Shown here: in pieces, positions 52,201 through 62,865 of the stretch
Numbering within the stretch: position 1 is the first letter of the stretch
Layout of the letters: the number at the start of each line of letters is the position of its first letter
Assembly (NCBI GenBank): GCA_964036295.1
Contig: OZ038465.1
Location: 11,804,667 to 11,868,666 of the forward strand
Source: Plumapathes pennacea
Taxonomy: Eukaryota > Cnidaria > Anthozoa > Antipatharia > Myriopathidae
Direction of reading: 5' to 3'
DNA: 64,000 bases
Translations under genes and position numbers: made by a program
The notes under the pieces: model-generated
The model's database searches: none
What the model was told of the DNA's origin: nothing
The model's input: only the letters and a program-made list of their open reading frames with translations

Positions 52201-54149
52201 GTGAAAAATCTGCGTTTGACTTCCATACAAATCAGGGTCGAGCTTGATCAGAGTCAACGTAATTCAACACGCTAGCTTTGAGAAATGGGAAATTAAATGA
52301 AACGCAAGTTGCACTAACATCCATCGGCGACACGGATCCGTTTGGCCTGCAGGAATCAATGAGTCGTACGTATCTAACATACCTGGTGCTTTTTGTTGAC
52401 TACATCTCTTTCTTGGGTCTGATTTATTCCAATACAATGAAGGGGGTGAAATTGTCACTTCTCAATTTTACGAACTGCGAATTAATGTTGATTCAATCGC
52501 CTCCACGAGTCAATTGTGCGGGGGCGCACTGTCAACTTGACGACTCGAGTCAACGCACGCAAAGATAATCGTACAAAGACACTGTCAAAAGTCCTTGTCA
52601 TGTTTTTGTCAACAATTAGACATAATCTATGCTCCATTTCGTCATTGAAATATCTGATAAGGAATGACATATATAAATGGGTGATAAATAGAAACTCATT
52701 TCAGAAATGAAAATTAAGATAACTTAATCTTGAGCGCAATTTGAGAGGAAACACAGCTACTTTGATAAGATGTGTAGTAAACCCCCATATTTCAAGTAAA
52801 AATGGGCGCAGTAAAAATGGGTTAGAAAGTCAGGACGTTTTTAGGGTTGAGTTAATTAACCACTTTTGGCAGGAAAAATCTCAAGGCTATTATTGTTTAC
52901 ATAAATAATAACAGAAGATCAACAAGGTATATAGATAGAAACCAAGCAAATCGAACTCTTGTACTGCACGGAAGCGAAACAAAACAGAACCGTGGTAAAA
53001 CAAATTGATGTTCACTTACATGTGCGCCCATGTCTTAAAGAGAGAGATATTTACTCTCCAAGACAGCTGAATTAACACCGTCTTAGGACGTCTTCACAAG
53101 AACTGAGTTCTTTCCGTAACATTTTGTCAACAATTTATCCGACGTATATCTAGTGAGTATGATTTGTACGCCTTTTAAGAGAATTTAAAGAAAGCTCCGC
53201 CATATTGTTTTTATTTCATCGTGTGGTCAAATTCGGAAGAGAAAGTGACTCAATTTTAATTAACGGTTTTTGTTTTACACGTCCAACAAAACAAACACAA
53301 AATAAGCGAGCCATGTTATGTGACTCAGTTACACCAGATTCCTCTCTCACCTTTCTTTGAAATTTCCGGCTTGTTTGAAATTTAACTGCTGTTTGTTGTG
53401 TCAGTTTGGCTCAAGCATATCACCCAAGTTATGCCCATATACTTTGAGTAAACGACATCAGTACCAACGGCCGTCGACTATTTTTTATTGACTTCACCGA
53501 CGCAATGATCAGCAACGATCCCTAAATCCGGCATTGCAATCACAATTACATCACCTTCCGCCGCTCGTTTAAGATGTCTAATGCACGCAGGGGAAAGATT
53601 TGAGAATATAATATACAGTGTGCGGAAGCTGGAAATGAACAGGCGTGCACTTTAAACACAAAATTGTGGGGCGTATCAGGACTGATATAACATGCACACA
53701 GGGGAAAGATTTGAAAATATAATATACAGTGTGCGGAAGCTGGAAATGAACAGGCGTGCACTTTAAACACAAAATTGTGGGGCGTATCAGGACTGATATA
53801 ACTTGGAACACTTCTCAACTGAAGGTTAATTCTATTCTATTTACAACTTACAGTACTTTAAAGCATACAAATTTCGTCTTAAATCCTTAACAACTGGACC
53901 GTGTATACAAAAGGCTCAAATGTGAGTCCAAAATTCCCATTAAATTGTGGCTTTCTATCTAGCTATTCCAGCTTAACCAGCAATTCTAAGCGTCCACGAG
54001 AGTATACTAAATGTGCTATAAACTTTCTTATGCCGGGCGCCAAAAGCGGTTTATAAAATCAAAGCAGGAGGTTGTTTACCTGAGCTACACATCCCATGAT
54101 TCTTTGAGGAGACAGCAAGAAACGTTGCCAAGACAAGCATCAACATCAT
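46229..54149 (-). CDS. Predicted single-pass membrane protein, Ser/Thr-rich ectodomain
   Basis: Six exons with continuous phases: 54080-54149, 48902-49262, 48301-48342, 47141-47236, 46866-46934 and 46229-46370, giving about 259 residues. I do not recognise the family. Exon 1 codes a signal peptide (MMLMLVLATFLAVSS) and ends in phase 1, as exon 2 requires. Exon 2 carries a mucin-like ectodomain rich in Ser, Thr and Pro with several NxS/T sites, then one membrane helix (FGIVLVALGTFLIAFMVVSL) ending in WICCKGRERR. The tail of about 120 residues is Ser/Arg rich (SANSPPAPARHSRSPKNAV) and ends KLRVTGQKVLKFRETHELQQ...QGRD. The last acceptor (ACTGAG at 46371) is poor. Further phase-1 exons could hide in the 4.8-kb first intron. 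The gene is divergent from the GTF3C4-like gene, with 0.7 kb between starts. Confidence 0.65.
47447..48220. mobile_element. Two tandem copies of an ATTACACGGCGGC foldback element
   Basis: Copies start at about 47450 and 47876, a period of about 426 bp. Each holds a foldback whose arms (ATTACACGGCGGCGCGAAGA, AAAACAATATTTTAC) surround an AGCGCTTCGCG centre, followed by the same roughly 200-bp tail (AACAACCGTGCAWAAGCGGG, GGTCCCGGATGTAGTTTCGT). An AGGTGTATATAGGTAATAT minisatellite separates them. All lie between exons 3 and 4 of the membrane-protein gene. Confidence 0.85.
49263..54079. other. First intron of the membrane-protein gene
   Basis: No convincing exon is visible. Contents are a 41-bp direct duplication (49713-49753 and 49772-49813, AAACGACTGCCAAATG), AT-rich tracts near 49920, and a 111-bp tandem duplication (53584-53805). 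The ORF at 50635-50967 resembles nothing I know. Confidence 0.5.
53584..53805. repeat. Tandem duplication, 111 bp, two copies
   Basis: Both copies run CAGGGGAAAGATTTGARAAT, ATACAGTGTGCGGAAGCTGG, CAGGCGTGCACTTTAAACAC and GGACTGATATAAC with almost no differences, so the duplication is recent. It explains the duplicated peptide in the minus-strand frames here. Confidence 0.9.
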
Positions 54150-54820
54150 AGTTTTCTTCTGTCTTTGAAACTCACCCCCTCTCGCATATCGGTCATTCTA
54201 ATTATGAACAAGCATGAGTAATATAAAGCCTCGAAAATCAAAATTTATCATGTCGTTGCTCTGTTTCTTGTGTAAACAAAGCTGGTATCAATACTCGCCC
54301 CGCCAATGAAATGTCAAAACGAAAATAACCGACAGATTGCTACAATCACCTTTTCCCGCCCCCCGCAGTCGCTCACAATAAACAAGTCGTACTGTCAATT
54401 TTTCTTCACTCATTATTAACATTTTATTTGCACAGTACGCAATAGTTTTGTAGTTAAGACAGCCGCCATCGAGATCGGCATAACTAGGAGAGCGAAGTTT
54501 CCGATCCCCCAAACTTTGTGAACAAAGTAAAGACTCGGCCAACAATTTGTAACGGCAGAGAAACGTGATTATTAGATAATTATATTGGGGGAAGGGGGTT
54601 CCGACCATCATCCAAACTAAACGGGCCACTGGTTTTCAAGTAAGAGTTATTCCAAAACTAGTAATCGTTTTAAACGAACATGTGTTTAAAATATTGGATG
54701 TTGTCGGGACTCGGAAAGTGCACAAACGAGCCCACGATTCTTGTCCAGCGAGCAAAACGGCCCAAGAGTCTGGGAATGAGGATGATGCAGAACGAGTGGA
54801 GTCTGGGTTGAAGGATGAAT

Positions 54821-54832
54821 CAAGATGGCGGA
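54821..54832 (+). promoter_or_regulatory. YY1-like motif over the GTF3C4-like start codon
   Basis: CAAGATGGCGGA fits the YY1 consensus (AAGATGGCGGC) and contains the start ATG at 54825, an arrangement seen in many animal housekeeping genes. This is motif likeness only. Confidence 0.4.
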
Positions 54833-55501
54833 CGGCGTGGCGAAAGTTGTGGACAGTACGAAAGTGTCCTTTTTGCCGTCTTATCCGTGTGCTGTCTCGT
54901 GGTCGTTGGATGACAGAGTGTCTGTTCTTACAGACAGGTGTATTTACATCTTTGTATCCTTTTGCCAGGCCTTTTCAACGGAACATGTCGATGAGGCTGA
55001 GTGGGCACAAAATACAACAATGTCTGCCCTTTATCCTTACAAGGTATAATTGATACAGAAGCAGATATTAGTGGTACATCACAACATGTTTTGAAAGTAT
55101 CTTGGCTCAGTGGTAATGGCTGGAACATCGGAGCTGGAGGAGAGAGGTGGGGAGATATCGATTAATAATATATTTAGTAAATTTAACAGGCAGTGACAAT
55201 AGTTTGCATCTTTAACAAGAGAAACTTGACAGACATTACGGTCATCTTCAGAAAGCACAAAGGCGGGGATTTCTCATGAAAAGACAAGTGTCTCAAGTGC
55301 TGAAAAACATTTAGTTCTTGATGTTGGCATAGACAGGGTGCAGGTTATTCCAGAGCCTGGCACTGGACCAGTTAGCTGGAGTCACGAAAAACTCATGCAC
55401 ACTTTTGATTGTGCATTAAATGCAAAACCCACTGGACAGCTGCATCACACAGGGTTTTCTGCAGCAGCATGGTCACCTCTAGGTTGTGATAAAAATCAGA
55501 G
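54825..55501 (+). CDS. GTF3C4: GTF3C4 (TFIIIC90)-like, first two exons
   Basis: Exons 54825-55043 and 55233-55501 join in phase 0, and the second ends in phase 2 at a good donor (GTAAGT). GTF3C4 is the 90-kDa subunit of TFIIIC, which binds tRNA-gene promoters and recruits TFIIIB and RNA polymerase III. It has a WD-type propeller and a C-terminal zinc region. Two stretches support the call: SWSLDDRVSVLTDR near the N-terminus and AAWSPLGCDKNQR at the end of exon 2, matching AWSEDHRVSVSTAR and SWSPMGCDANGR of the human protein, with the next intron at the same place. The exon 1 donor (GTATAA) is weak. Another open frame, 55192 to about 55278, overlaps the start of exon 2. The following propeller exons are not found. 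Confidence 0.65.
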
Positions 55502-55619
55502 GTAAGTTAAAGCCAAGTTCAGACCCAAACTATTTATTAGCCAAACTCAATTTACAAAATATGATTTGTTTGATTCTGAAGCACATCAGCACAGTGTAGA
55601 TTAAGAGTTTGGTTCATTA

Positions 55620-55830
55620 TATTCACTTTCGCATTTTTCTTCGTCCAGCTGGTTAAAACTAAGCGAAGGAAAGCAAACATAATCAAACGATACCATTTTG
55701 ACAAGCTGAAATGGCTCCCGGCGGGGTTTTTCAGCTTTAACATATGCTCATCAAACAACTGTGAATTCATCAAAAACCCGGTGATAATAGCTCTGAAATG
55801 AAACAGGCCGACTGGAAATTTAGAAAGCCT
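55620..55830. repeat. Dispersed repeat related to 22575-22900
   Basis: Shares GAAAGCAAACATAATCAAAC, GACAAGCTGAAAT and GTGATAATAGCTCTGAAATG with the repeat inside the RAC1 gene. It is diverged, and no ends are defined. Confidence 0.6.
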
Positions 55831-56270
55831 GGTAGAAGAAACGCAATTATTTAGAAGACGAAAAACAGGTAAGTAATGAAGCGCAGGCTAGATTAATTGT
55901 GGCCTATGATTAGAAACAAATGTTCGAAGTCAAACTGTCAAATCAATTATGCATGAAAATGAGATAAGCCACGCATACTCCCAAATTCAAAATGTAGATT
56001 CTCTCATCCTTTTGAAGCAACTTTACGAGTGTTGTATTATAACTTATAGTTTAATCTAGTTCATTTGAGTAAACCAAATGCCAAGTTCCCTATACTGTAT
56101 GATATTTTATTGGGTGAGAAATTGAAAGAGAAAATTGAAGTTGATCACTCTTGGAAGTCTCGCTCTAGTCCAGAGATTGCTATTTCAATAATTCTTATGG
56201 TGCGTGCGGACACTTGCCACACCAAATTTGAATCCCAGCATCTGTTGCGTTTTCACGCGACAATACTTGT

Positions 56271-56370
56271 TATTTTAAATTTCACTATATTGTGCAATAC
56301 TCCGCACTCCGTGTTCTGGTGGAAAAAGGCGGAGTGCGGAGTATTGTGCAATATAGTGAAATTTAAAATA
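56271..56370. repeat. Perfect 41-bp palindrome with 18-nt loop
   Basis: 56271-56311 is the exact reverse complement of 56330-56370 (TATTTTAAATTTCACTATAT then TGTGCAATACTCCGCACTCCG). A related half lies at about 56983-57010 (CACTCCGCACTCCGCGTTTT). Confidence 0.9.
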
Positions 56371-57019
56371 AAAACAAAGCTAAAACAAACACACTCATAT
56401 AAAATTCATGAAATGCACAAAGATTGTATTCTCTCTTCCACTCTTATGAATATAATGAAAGCTGGCCACAGATAATATAAAAGCAAGCATGCATGGAATT
56501 TATCACCTTTTCACACGCCAGAAACAGATAAGTGACCGAAAAATGCGATCGAGTGCAGTCTTTCGCCAGAGACATATCATACAGCATGGACAAGCTGATT
56601 GGACTTTGATCGAACTCCGCTCACTCTTGTGGTCGCAACAACTTGTGCCCTTCCCCCACAAAAACCACCACAAAACGGCTGTGAGCAGACTAGCTGTCTA
56701 ACGTGTGAAATGTCATTACTTGACTGTCATATGTAGTCAGTGTGCGATGTGACTAGCGTTTTCGAACTCTATTCTCGAAAACTTTAATTCAATGTTAAAC
56801 ATGCGAATGTTATTTGTGGCTAGCTTTCATTCAATTAATGCTTTACTGCGGCTCTTTGAGCATATAAGAATGGGAGACGATAGAAAACAATGTTTGTGCA
56901 TTTCCTGAATTTTAAATGAGATTACAGTGTGTTTGTTGCAACTTTGTGTTTACATTTATTTCGAATTTCAATAGATTACGCAACACTCCGCACTCCGCGT
57001 TTTCCACCAGACCGAAAAA

Positions 57020-58140
57020 AAGAGTCGATTGCGTTACCAAGTAACGTATTTCCCACGGTCGGCACGTCAAATTAATTCATACAGTCTGCCAAGCACGTTC
57101 TCAAAATTTAATGCTAAAATTTTAAAGCTGGTCGGCTGTCGTAGTACGGGAAAAAGGAACACTGATTTTCCAATTTTGAATTCATAGGCAGTACAATTAT
57201 TAAGTTTTTACTCTGGATTGCATGCACCAGACTCTGACATGCATATTTAATGAGCTCGAATTGTTTTGTATGTGAACCCGCTCAAAACAAAATAGCATGA
57301 TTTCTCCCAGAATCAAAGCAAAACTTGAACGGTTTACTTCAAATTATACACGGGCTTCAGACCTAGTCATACTTCTAAGGGCTTGTGAACGATTCTCGCT
57401 GCAATCACCGCATGTCAGATTACAGCATTTGTTAAAGTTTTAGTATTGAAAGAAAAAATAAGACATCTAACTAAATCATTCAAGACTCCAAGTTCCGATT
57501 GCTCTGAGCGAATACGGTAGGCGAAACTGGCGACAGAATCGTATTAAAACAATACTTCGAGGGAAAATGATCAGCATACAGATTTTAATACATTCTTGAA
57601 GTGATTGAGTTACAAGCTACACGGGATAGAATATGTTTGTCATGGTGATTGTTCGATTTCCACTGACTAACCTTTGCTGCTTGTCCTTTCTAAATAAGTA
57701 TCGGAGTTTAACACAAAACGGCGTCTGAAGCGGCTCCCGATTTGCTTTCAAGCGCTGTTCCCTTTACGGAGCCGTTTCTTCGGCACGATTCCGTTCATGA
57801 TGCTGTCGGTTATAACATGTTTGTCGTCTTTTCTCTAGACGTATTTGGCGCTGTTCGATCGTTTCACGATTTCGCCTTGCCCGTGCCTGTTCCCTTCTCT
57901 TTTGAAGACGAGCTTCGCGAGACTGTTGTGTTTCAAGTTTTCCAGTTTTCCATTTTCGTAAACACAGCTACGATATACTGTAGTTACTTTCTCTTATTGC
58001 GAGTAAAACTACAGGGCCACACGTGATCGATCCGGCCTTTGTTATTCGTTAAGCAGCGATAGGAACTGGGGACGAGGTCGTACGACAGACTGACAGACGA
58101 ACATTAAATTTCGAGAGGGCGACACGCTTGGAGTCTCCGA
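57020..58140. repeat. 1.1-kb direct repeat, left copy (partner 61315-62395)
   Basis: Near-identical to 61315-62395 in the same orientation: AGAGTCGATTGCGT, AGTCTGCCAAGCACGTTCTC, TTTACTTCAAATTATACACG, GACGTATTTGGCGCTGTTCG and GACGAACATTAAATTTCGAG occur in order. Small indels distinguish the copies. On the - strand this copy matches the Arg-rich ORF of the right copy, but a frameshift near its start and a TAA after GAAACGGCTCCG break it. Confidence 0.9.
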
Positions 58141-58399
58141 ATGATGCGATACTACTGCATTAGCGTTGTGATTATTTCCCTCGCTTTGCTCGGGGATGAA
58201 TAAGTAAGAGCAATTTCTTTTCCCAGTACATTTTTCTTCAAATTTAAGGTGGTAACGGAGGCTGTTTTTGAAGAATTTGAACAACTAAGACCCTACTGCA
58301 CACTTTGAAACACTTTACTTCCTAGCACTTTTTGCCAATGAAACTAAATTATACCAAACTACGACCCGATATCCCATCCTGACATCTCATGTTTGATTT

Positions 58400-59753
58400 T
58401 TAGGTAAAGATAATATCCGCGAATTGACCTTTTTCTATGCTGGTACAGTTATGCTCTGAGTGTGTAGTTGTTGAAAACGTAAAGCAAGTTTTACCGGCAG
58501 TCACATTTTCTCGACCTTCCTTCCCATAATACGAAAGAGGGCCGTTAATAACAGCTCGTAATTCATAAACTTTGTTTTTCTTCACCATGGCAGGTTTTCC
58601 AAATCTAACATCATATCCGTAGTAGCCACTGGTCATTTCCATGTCAGTGTTAAAGTTTCCTTCCTTCTCGCAAAGCTTCACTGTATTACCAGGATCGGCC
58701 GTTACTGTGTGATAAACTCCAGCTTTCACTGAGTAACAGGCTCCCTGACTTCCAAATAAACGAATTCCATGAATGAGTGTGTCATAGTTCACATGAAACT
58801 GTAGCAGTTCAGGTTTTTCAAGATCGTAACGCCAAGCAACAGAAGTTGGTGGACTGGAGGTCTGGAAACGCGTGACTCGTTTCAGAGTCTTCACTACTCG
58901 TCGTGGGACATTTGAAAATTTCAATGGCGCTTTCGTTGCATCGTTAAAGAAGAGGAAAACCTCAAGAGAGTCTTCCTTGGGTAAAATGTTGGTCTTTGGC
59001 ACAAGAGATGCGAATTCTTTCTGACTCATCAAAGGAAAGCGAATCAGATTAAAAGCGTTTCCAAGCAGCTTCCTTTTTTCTTCTCCGGTGGTTTCTCGCT
59101 GCTCTTTTTCACATTAATGTGTAGCCCATCGATCCACAGCTTCGAAAAATGTTGACTTCATGGGCTGTCAGAGTGTCCCTCTCCAGTACACAGCTCAACA
59201 GCTCGTGACTGATGTCGAGAAATGCTTCCATTTTTATGGCTTCCTCTGTTTCTTGGTCCACGATCTCCCAACACTTCTCAACTGTAGTCGTCTCTTCAAA
59301 AATCCGAACTACAGGTAGCACAGTAAACACGTTCTGTGCATCTACGTTTTTTTGTAGAAATCTCGAACATTCTTGAGATAATGAAGGAATCATGTACTTC
59401 TTGGCAAGGTACAAAGTCTCGATTACGTTACTTCCGGTTAGCTTCACTTCGTCGCAATACAGAAAGCGAAGACGTTCCATAAAACTCTCAGAGTTGCAGT
59501 CTGGAAGCTCGATGATATCTTGTGATTCTGCCATTTCTCCATAAAACATCTTGAAGAACGCTCGACTGCTGATGGCCAGGATGAACTTGTGAGCGGGAAT
59601 CACAACTGTATGTTCGCCGTGTAAGTCAGTCGAGTCCTTCACGGAGAACTTCACATCGCTGATCAAGTTGTTGTTGAACATGTGTTTGCTTCGCTCCGTC
59701 AGGCAGTTCTTGGTTATTTGCCAGTTTTCTTCTGGTGCACTAGAAGTCGGCAT
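58400..59753 (-). pseudogene. Broken BTBD3/6-like paralogue
   Basis: It is colinear with the intact gene at 40639-41976 over its whole length: same start context (MPTSSAPEENWQITKNCL), BTB (MFNNNLISDVKFSVKDST), BACK (CWEIVDQETEEAIKMEAFL) and PHR (TLIHGIRLFGSQGACYSV, GYYGYDVRF). Two lesions separate N- and C-terminal halves. An extra base in the A run 59145-59149 shifts the frame after HEVNIF, so the frame ends at 59111-59109. In the shifted frame a TAA (59116-59114) replaces the Asn codon of the AHNCE motif. The downstream half stays open to 58400. Divergence from the intact gene is large, so this is not a recent copy. If the lesions are assembly errors, this would be a second functional gene. 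Confidence 0.85.
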
Positions 59754-59892
59754 TTTTGAACTCGTTGTTGGTGAAAGTGAAACTACTTTCAAAGTGAAAG
59801 TAAAACTACTTTCAAAATTGTATCTGACGTCATTCAAGCGTGTGCCTTCCCTCCGCATAATTTGTTCATAAAATTCTTGTGAAATTATTCTT

Positions 59893-59920
59893 ACTAGAAA
59901 TACGATATTCGCAGATATCC
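59893..59920. repeat. CTAGAAATACGATATTCGCA repeat end
   Basis: Same sequence as at 31532. Another variant is at 61134 (CTAGAAATACGATGATCGCA), so two ends of this family lie close together in this block. Confidence 0.5.
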
Positions 59921-60232
59921 CGGTGATTTTGATTTATTTTTCTGGTAATGCTTCCTGTGGGAAATTTCTCTATTTCAGGGCCTAAATTAGAAATTGGAAA
60001 TTGTCTCGGGTGATTGCGTAGTAATTTGTTTTGTTTAATATACTCCGACTGCTGTTGAAAGATGTCGCGTATTCAAATTTTCCGCTCTTAGGCTACGTTT
60101 GCATTATACTTGATAGGATTTTGGGCCGCCCGGTAACCCCGGTTTCCACGTTGTCACTTGAATCACCGGAATCGCTGCGACCGCCCAGAAGTTTCCATAT
60201 GATCGTCTCGATCGTCTGAGGGGGTTTCTATT

Positions 60233-60923
60233 AAGGCCGATTTTCACTAGTGAAGTAAGCGGAGACGGAGAAGGAGACGGAGACGTAAGACACTTGTGCG
60301 TGTGTTAAAATTAGCGGACGGAGACGGAAGCGGAGAAGGAAGCGGTGAAGGAAGCAGAACGGAAGGTTTTCTTTTCTTGCGTCTCCGTCTCTGATTACTT
60401 TGGTTACATTCCTGTGAAAATCGATTGAACGGAAGCGGAGACGGAGACGGAGACGGAACGAATCAACCAATCAGAAGGCGTCTCCCGAGGCTAAAATACT
60501 ACTAGTTCCCATGCCAAACGTGTCTTGCTACCAAACAAAAACAAATATGTCATTTAACCTGATTTCTTTTATCAGGTTTTCGAACTGCCCATGGGTTTTC
60601 CTCTTCAGAAACATCTCCCTGACCCAAAATATCTTTGGTTGTCTCTGACAAGCCAGTTCTCGTCTCCTCCTCCGCCGCTTCAAGAACAGGAAAAGAAACA
60701 GGAGTAGTTTATCATCGTCGTCCTCCATGTTTACAAAGATGTTGAGGCCGATAAAAACACGTCCCCAGCCCACTGACCGCGCGACCGTATGCCAAAAATA
60801 GCATCTCCTTCCTTCTCCGCTTACGTCTCCGTTTGCTAATTTTCACACGCGCGCAAGTGTCTTACGTCTCCGTCTCCGTTTCCGTCTCCGTCTCCGCTTA
60901 CTTCACTAGTGAAAATCGGCCTT
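60233..60923. mobile_element. MITE with about 83-bp purine-rich TIRs, 691 bp
   Basis: AAGGCCGATTTTCACTAGTG then AAGTAAGCGGAGACGGAG on the left is mirrored on the right by CTCCGCTTACTTCACTAGTG then AAAATCGGCCTT. Inside the arms, hexamers GGAGAC are repeated in tandem and continue with GTAAGACACTTGTGCG. It holds no transposase. Confidence 0.85.
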
Positions 60924-61314
60924 TACTAATATTTCGATCGGCCCGATCGCCGGAATCGTCTGAGATAGAACCGGAGTGATCCTTTATGCGATCAACTTGG
61001 CCGCTAATCACAGACAAACTCGAGAGACTTCATTACTGTAGATTTGCTCGACAATACAGAACGATAACGCACACAGTCCCTCACGTGCTCTCGGTAACTG
61101 GGATGCGTTATTAACTAATTAACTAATTATTAACTAGAAATACGATGATCGCAGATACCCCTCGCTCTGCCACTGATGGGACTTTTACTTTGGTACTCCC
61201 AAGAAGAATAGCCTTTGTTTTACCGAAATGTTGACTCAATCTTTTCTTCGAAGTCAAGTGCTACACGCAAAGGAAGGGGAAAAAGAATGGTGTTTGTTAT
61301 ACTTTTGCGTTGAA

Positions 61315-62395
61315 AAGAAAGAGTCGATTGCGTGACGAAGTACGTATTTCCCACAGTCGGTCGGCACGACAAATTAATTTATACAGTCTGCCAAGCACGT
61401 TCTCAAAATCTATACTCAAATTTTGAAGTTGGTCGGCCGTCGTAGTACGGGAAAAAAGAAACACTGATTTTCCAATTTTGAATTAATAGGCATTACAATT
61501 AAATAGGCTTCCTGTGCAATTTGTTTTTACTCTAGACTGCATGCAGAAGACTCAGGCATGCATGTTTAATGAGCTCGAATTGTTTTGTACGTGAACGCGC
61601 TCAAAACAACATGGTTTCTCCCAGAATCAAAGCAAAACTTGAACGGTTTACTTCAAATTATACACGGGCTTCAGACCTAGTCATACTTCTAAGGGCTTGT
61701 GAACGATTCTCGCTGCAATCACCGCATATCAAATCACAGTATTTCTTACAGTTTTAGTCTTGAAAGAAATAATAAGACATTTGACTAAATCATTCAAGAC
61801 TCCAAGTTCCGATTGCTCTGAGCCAATACGGTAGGCGAAACTGGCGACAGAAGCGTATTAAAACAATATTCGAGAAAAGATGATCAGCATACAGATTTTA
61901 ATACATTCTTGAAGTGATCGAGTTACAAGATACGGGTAGAATATATTTGTCACGGTGCTTGTCCTTTCTGAATAAGGATCTGAGTTTAACACAAGACGGT
62001 GTCTGAAGCTCCAGATTTGCTTCCAAGCGCTGTACCCTTTGCGGAGCCGTTTCTTCGGCACGCTTCCGTTCATGATGCTGTTGGTTATCAAATGTTTGTC
62101 GTCTTTTCTCTAGACGTATTTGGCGCTGTTCGATTGTTTCACGATTTCGCCTTGCCCGTGCTAGTTCCCTTCTCTTTTGAAGACGAGCTTCGCGAGACCG
62201 TGCTGTGTCAAGTTTTCCAGTTTTCAAATTCATTTTCGTGAACGCAGTTACGTACAATTGTTGCTTCGTTCAAATATTAATACGTCATTGCCTTAGAGGT
62301 CGCCCTATGACAGACTGACAGACTGACAGACAGACTGACTGACTGACTGACGAACATTAAATTTCGAGATGGCGACTCGCTTGGAGTCTCTACAC
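61315..62395. repeat. 1.1-kb direct repeat, right copy (partner 57020-58140)
   Basis: It matches the left copy in orientation and order, carries a GACT microsatellite near its end (62312-62350), and contains the open Arg-rich frame on the - strand. The pair brackets the BTBD pseudogene and the MITE at 60233-60923. Confidence 0.9.
61898..62257 (-). CDS. Arg/Glu-rich ORF within the repeat, transposon-like
   Basis: A 119-codon frame with the helical repeat pattern SREARLQKRRELARARRN, RETIEQRQIRLEKRRQ and RAEETAPQRVQRLEANLE. Such charged REARLxxRR repeats are familiar to me from the N-terminal part of Helitron-type helicase proteins in animals, but no Rep or helicase motif is present. It is probably a fragment of a mobile element rather than a host gene. 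Confidence 0.35.
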   Translation of the reverse strand: MYVTAFTKMNLKTGKLDTARSREARLQKRRELARARRNRETIEQRQIRLEKRRQTFDNQQHHERKRAEETAPQRVQRLEANLELQTPSCVKLRSLFRKDKHRDKYILPVSCNSITSRMY

Positions 62396-62611
62396 AAAGC
62401 GAATTTGCTGCATTCGCTTCGCTCGGGGATTACTGCTGACCTACTGCAACGGCAATTGCTTCGATCGCTTCGATCGCCAGGACTGTGTTTTTATATAATC
62501 GCTTGCGATCGCTCCGATCGCCGGAACTGTGTTTGCATATAATTGCTTCGATCGCGCCGATCGTCCCACTAGTTTTCGAATTCAAAGCGATCGTATGATA
62601 ACCTAGCTTTA

Positions 62612-62755
62612 GGTTGGTTTTCACAAGTGACATAAGCATAAGCGACAAGAGTGCGACATAAGGATAAAGAATGGAATCTAAACCTTATACTTATGCTTAT
62701 GTCGCACTGTCGCTTTCTTGTGCTTATTCTGATTTGCTAGTGAAAATCACTAACC
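62612..62755. mobile_element. MITE, GGTTTTCAC...GACATAAGCATAAG family
   Basis: GGTTGGTTTTCAC followed by AAGTGACATAAGCATAAGCG on the left is matched inverted by CTTATGCTTATGTCGCAC and GCTAGTGAAAATCACTAACC. It is a relative of 38816-38988. Confidence 0.75.
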
Positions 62756-62865
62756 CCCCTTATTTCGTATAAAAAATCTTTGGTATGTAGAATTTCGCAG
62801 GAAACGGAACTGTGTATTACTAGTCTACATAGCGCAATTTAAAATAGACGTTTGACCTTTCAGGC

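Noticed and set aside
53546-53818. Repeated-peptide ORF on the - strand (FVFKVHACSFPASAHCI twice)
   Set aside because: It is created by the 111-bp tandem DNA duplication and has no splice or family support.
57742-58026. Plus-strand ORF in the 1.1-kb repeat (MLSSAVPFTEPFLRHDSVHD...)
   Set aside because: It is antisense to the Arg-rich minus-strand frame, and the right copy gives a similar shadow at 61999-62241.
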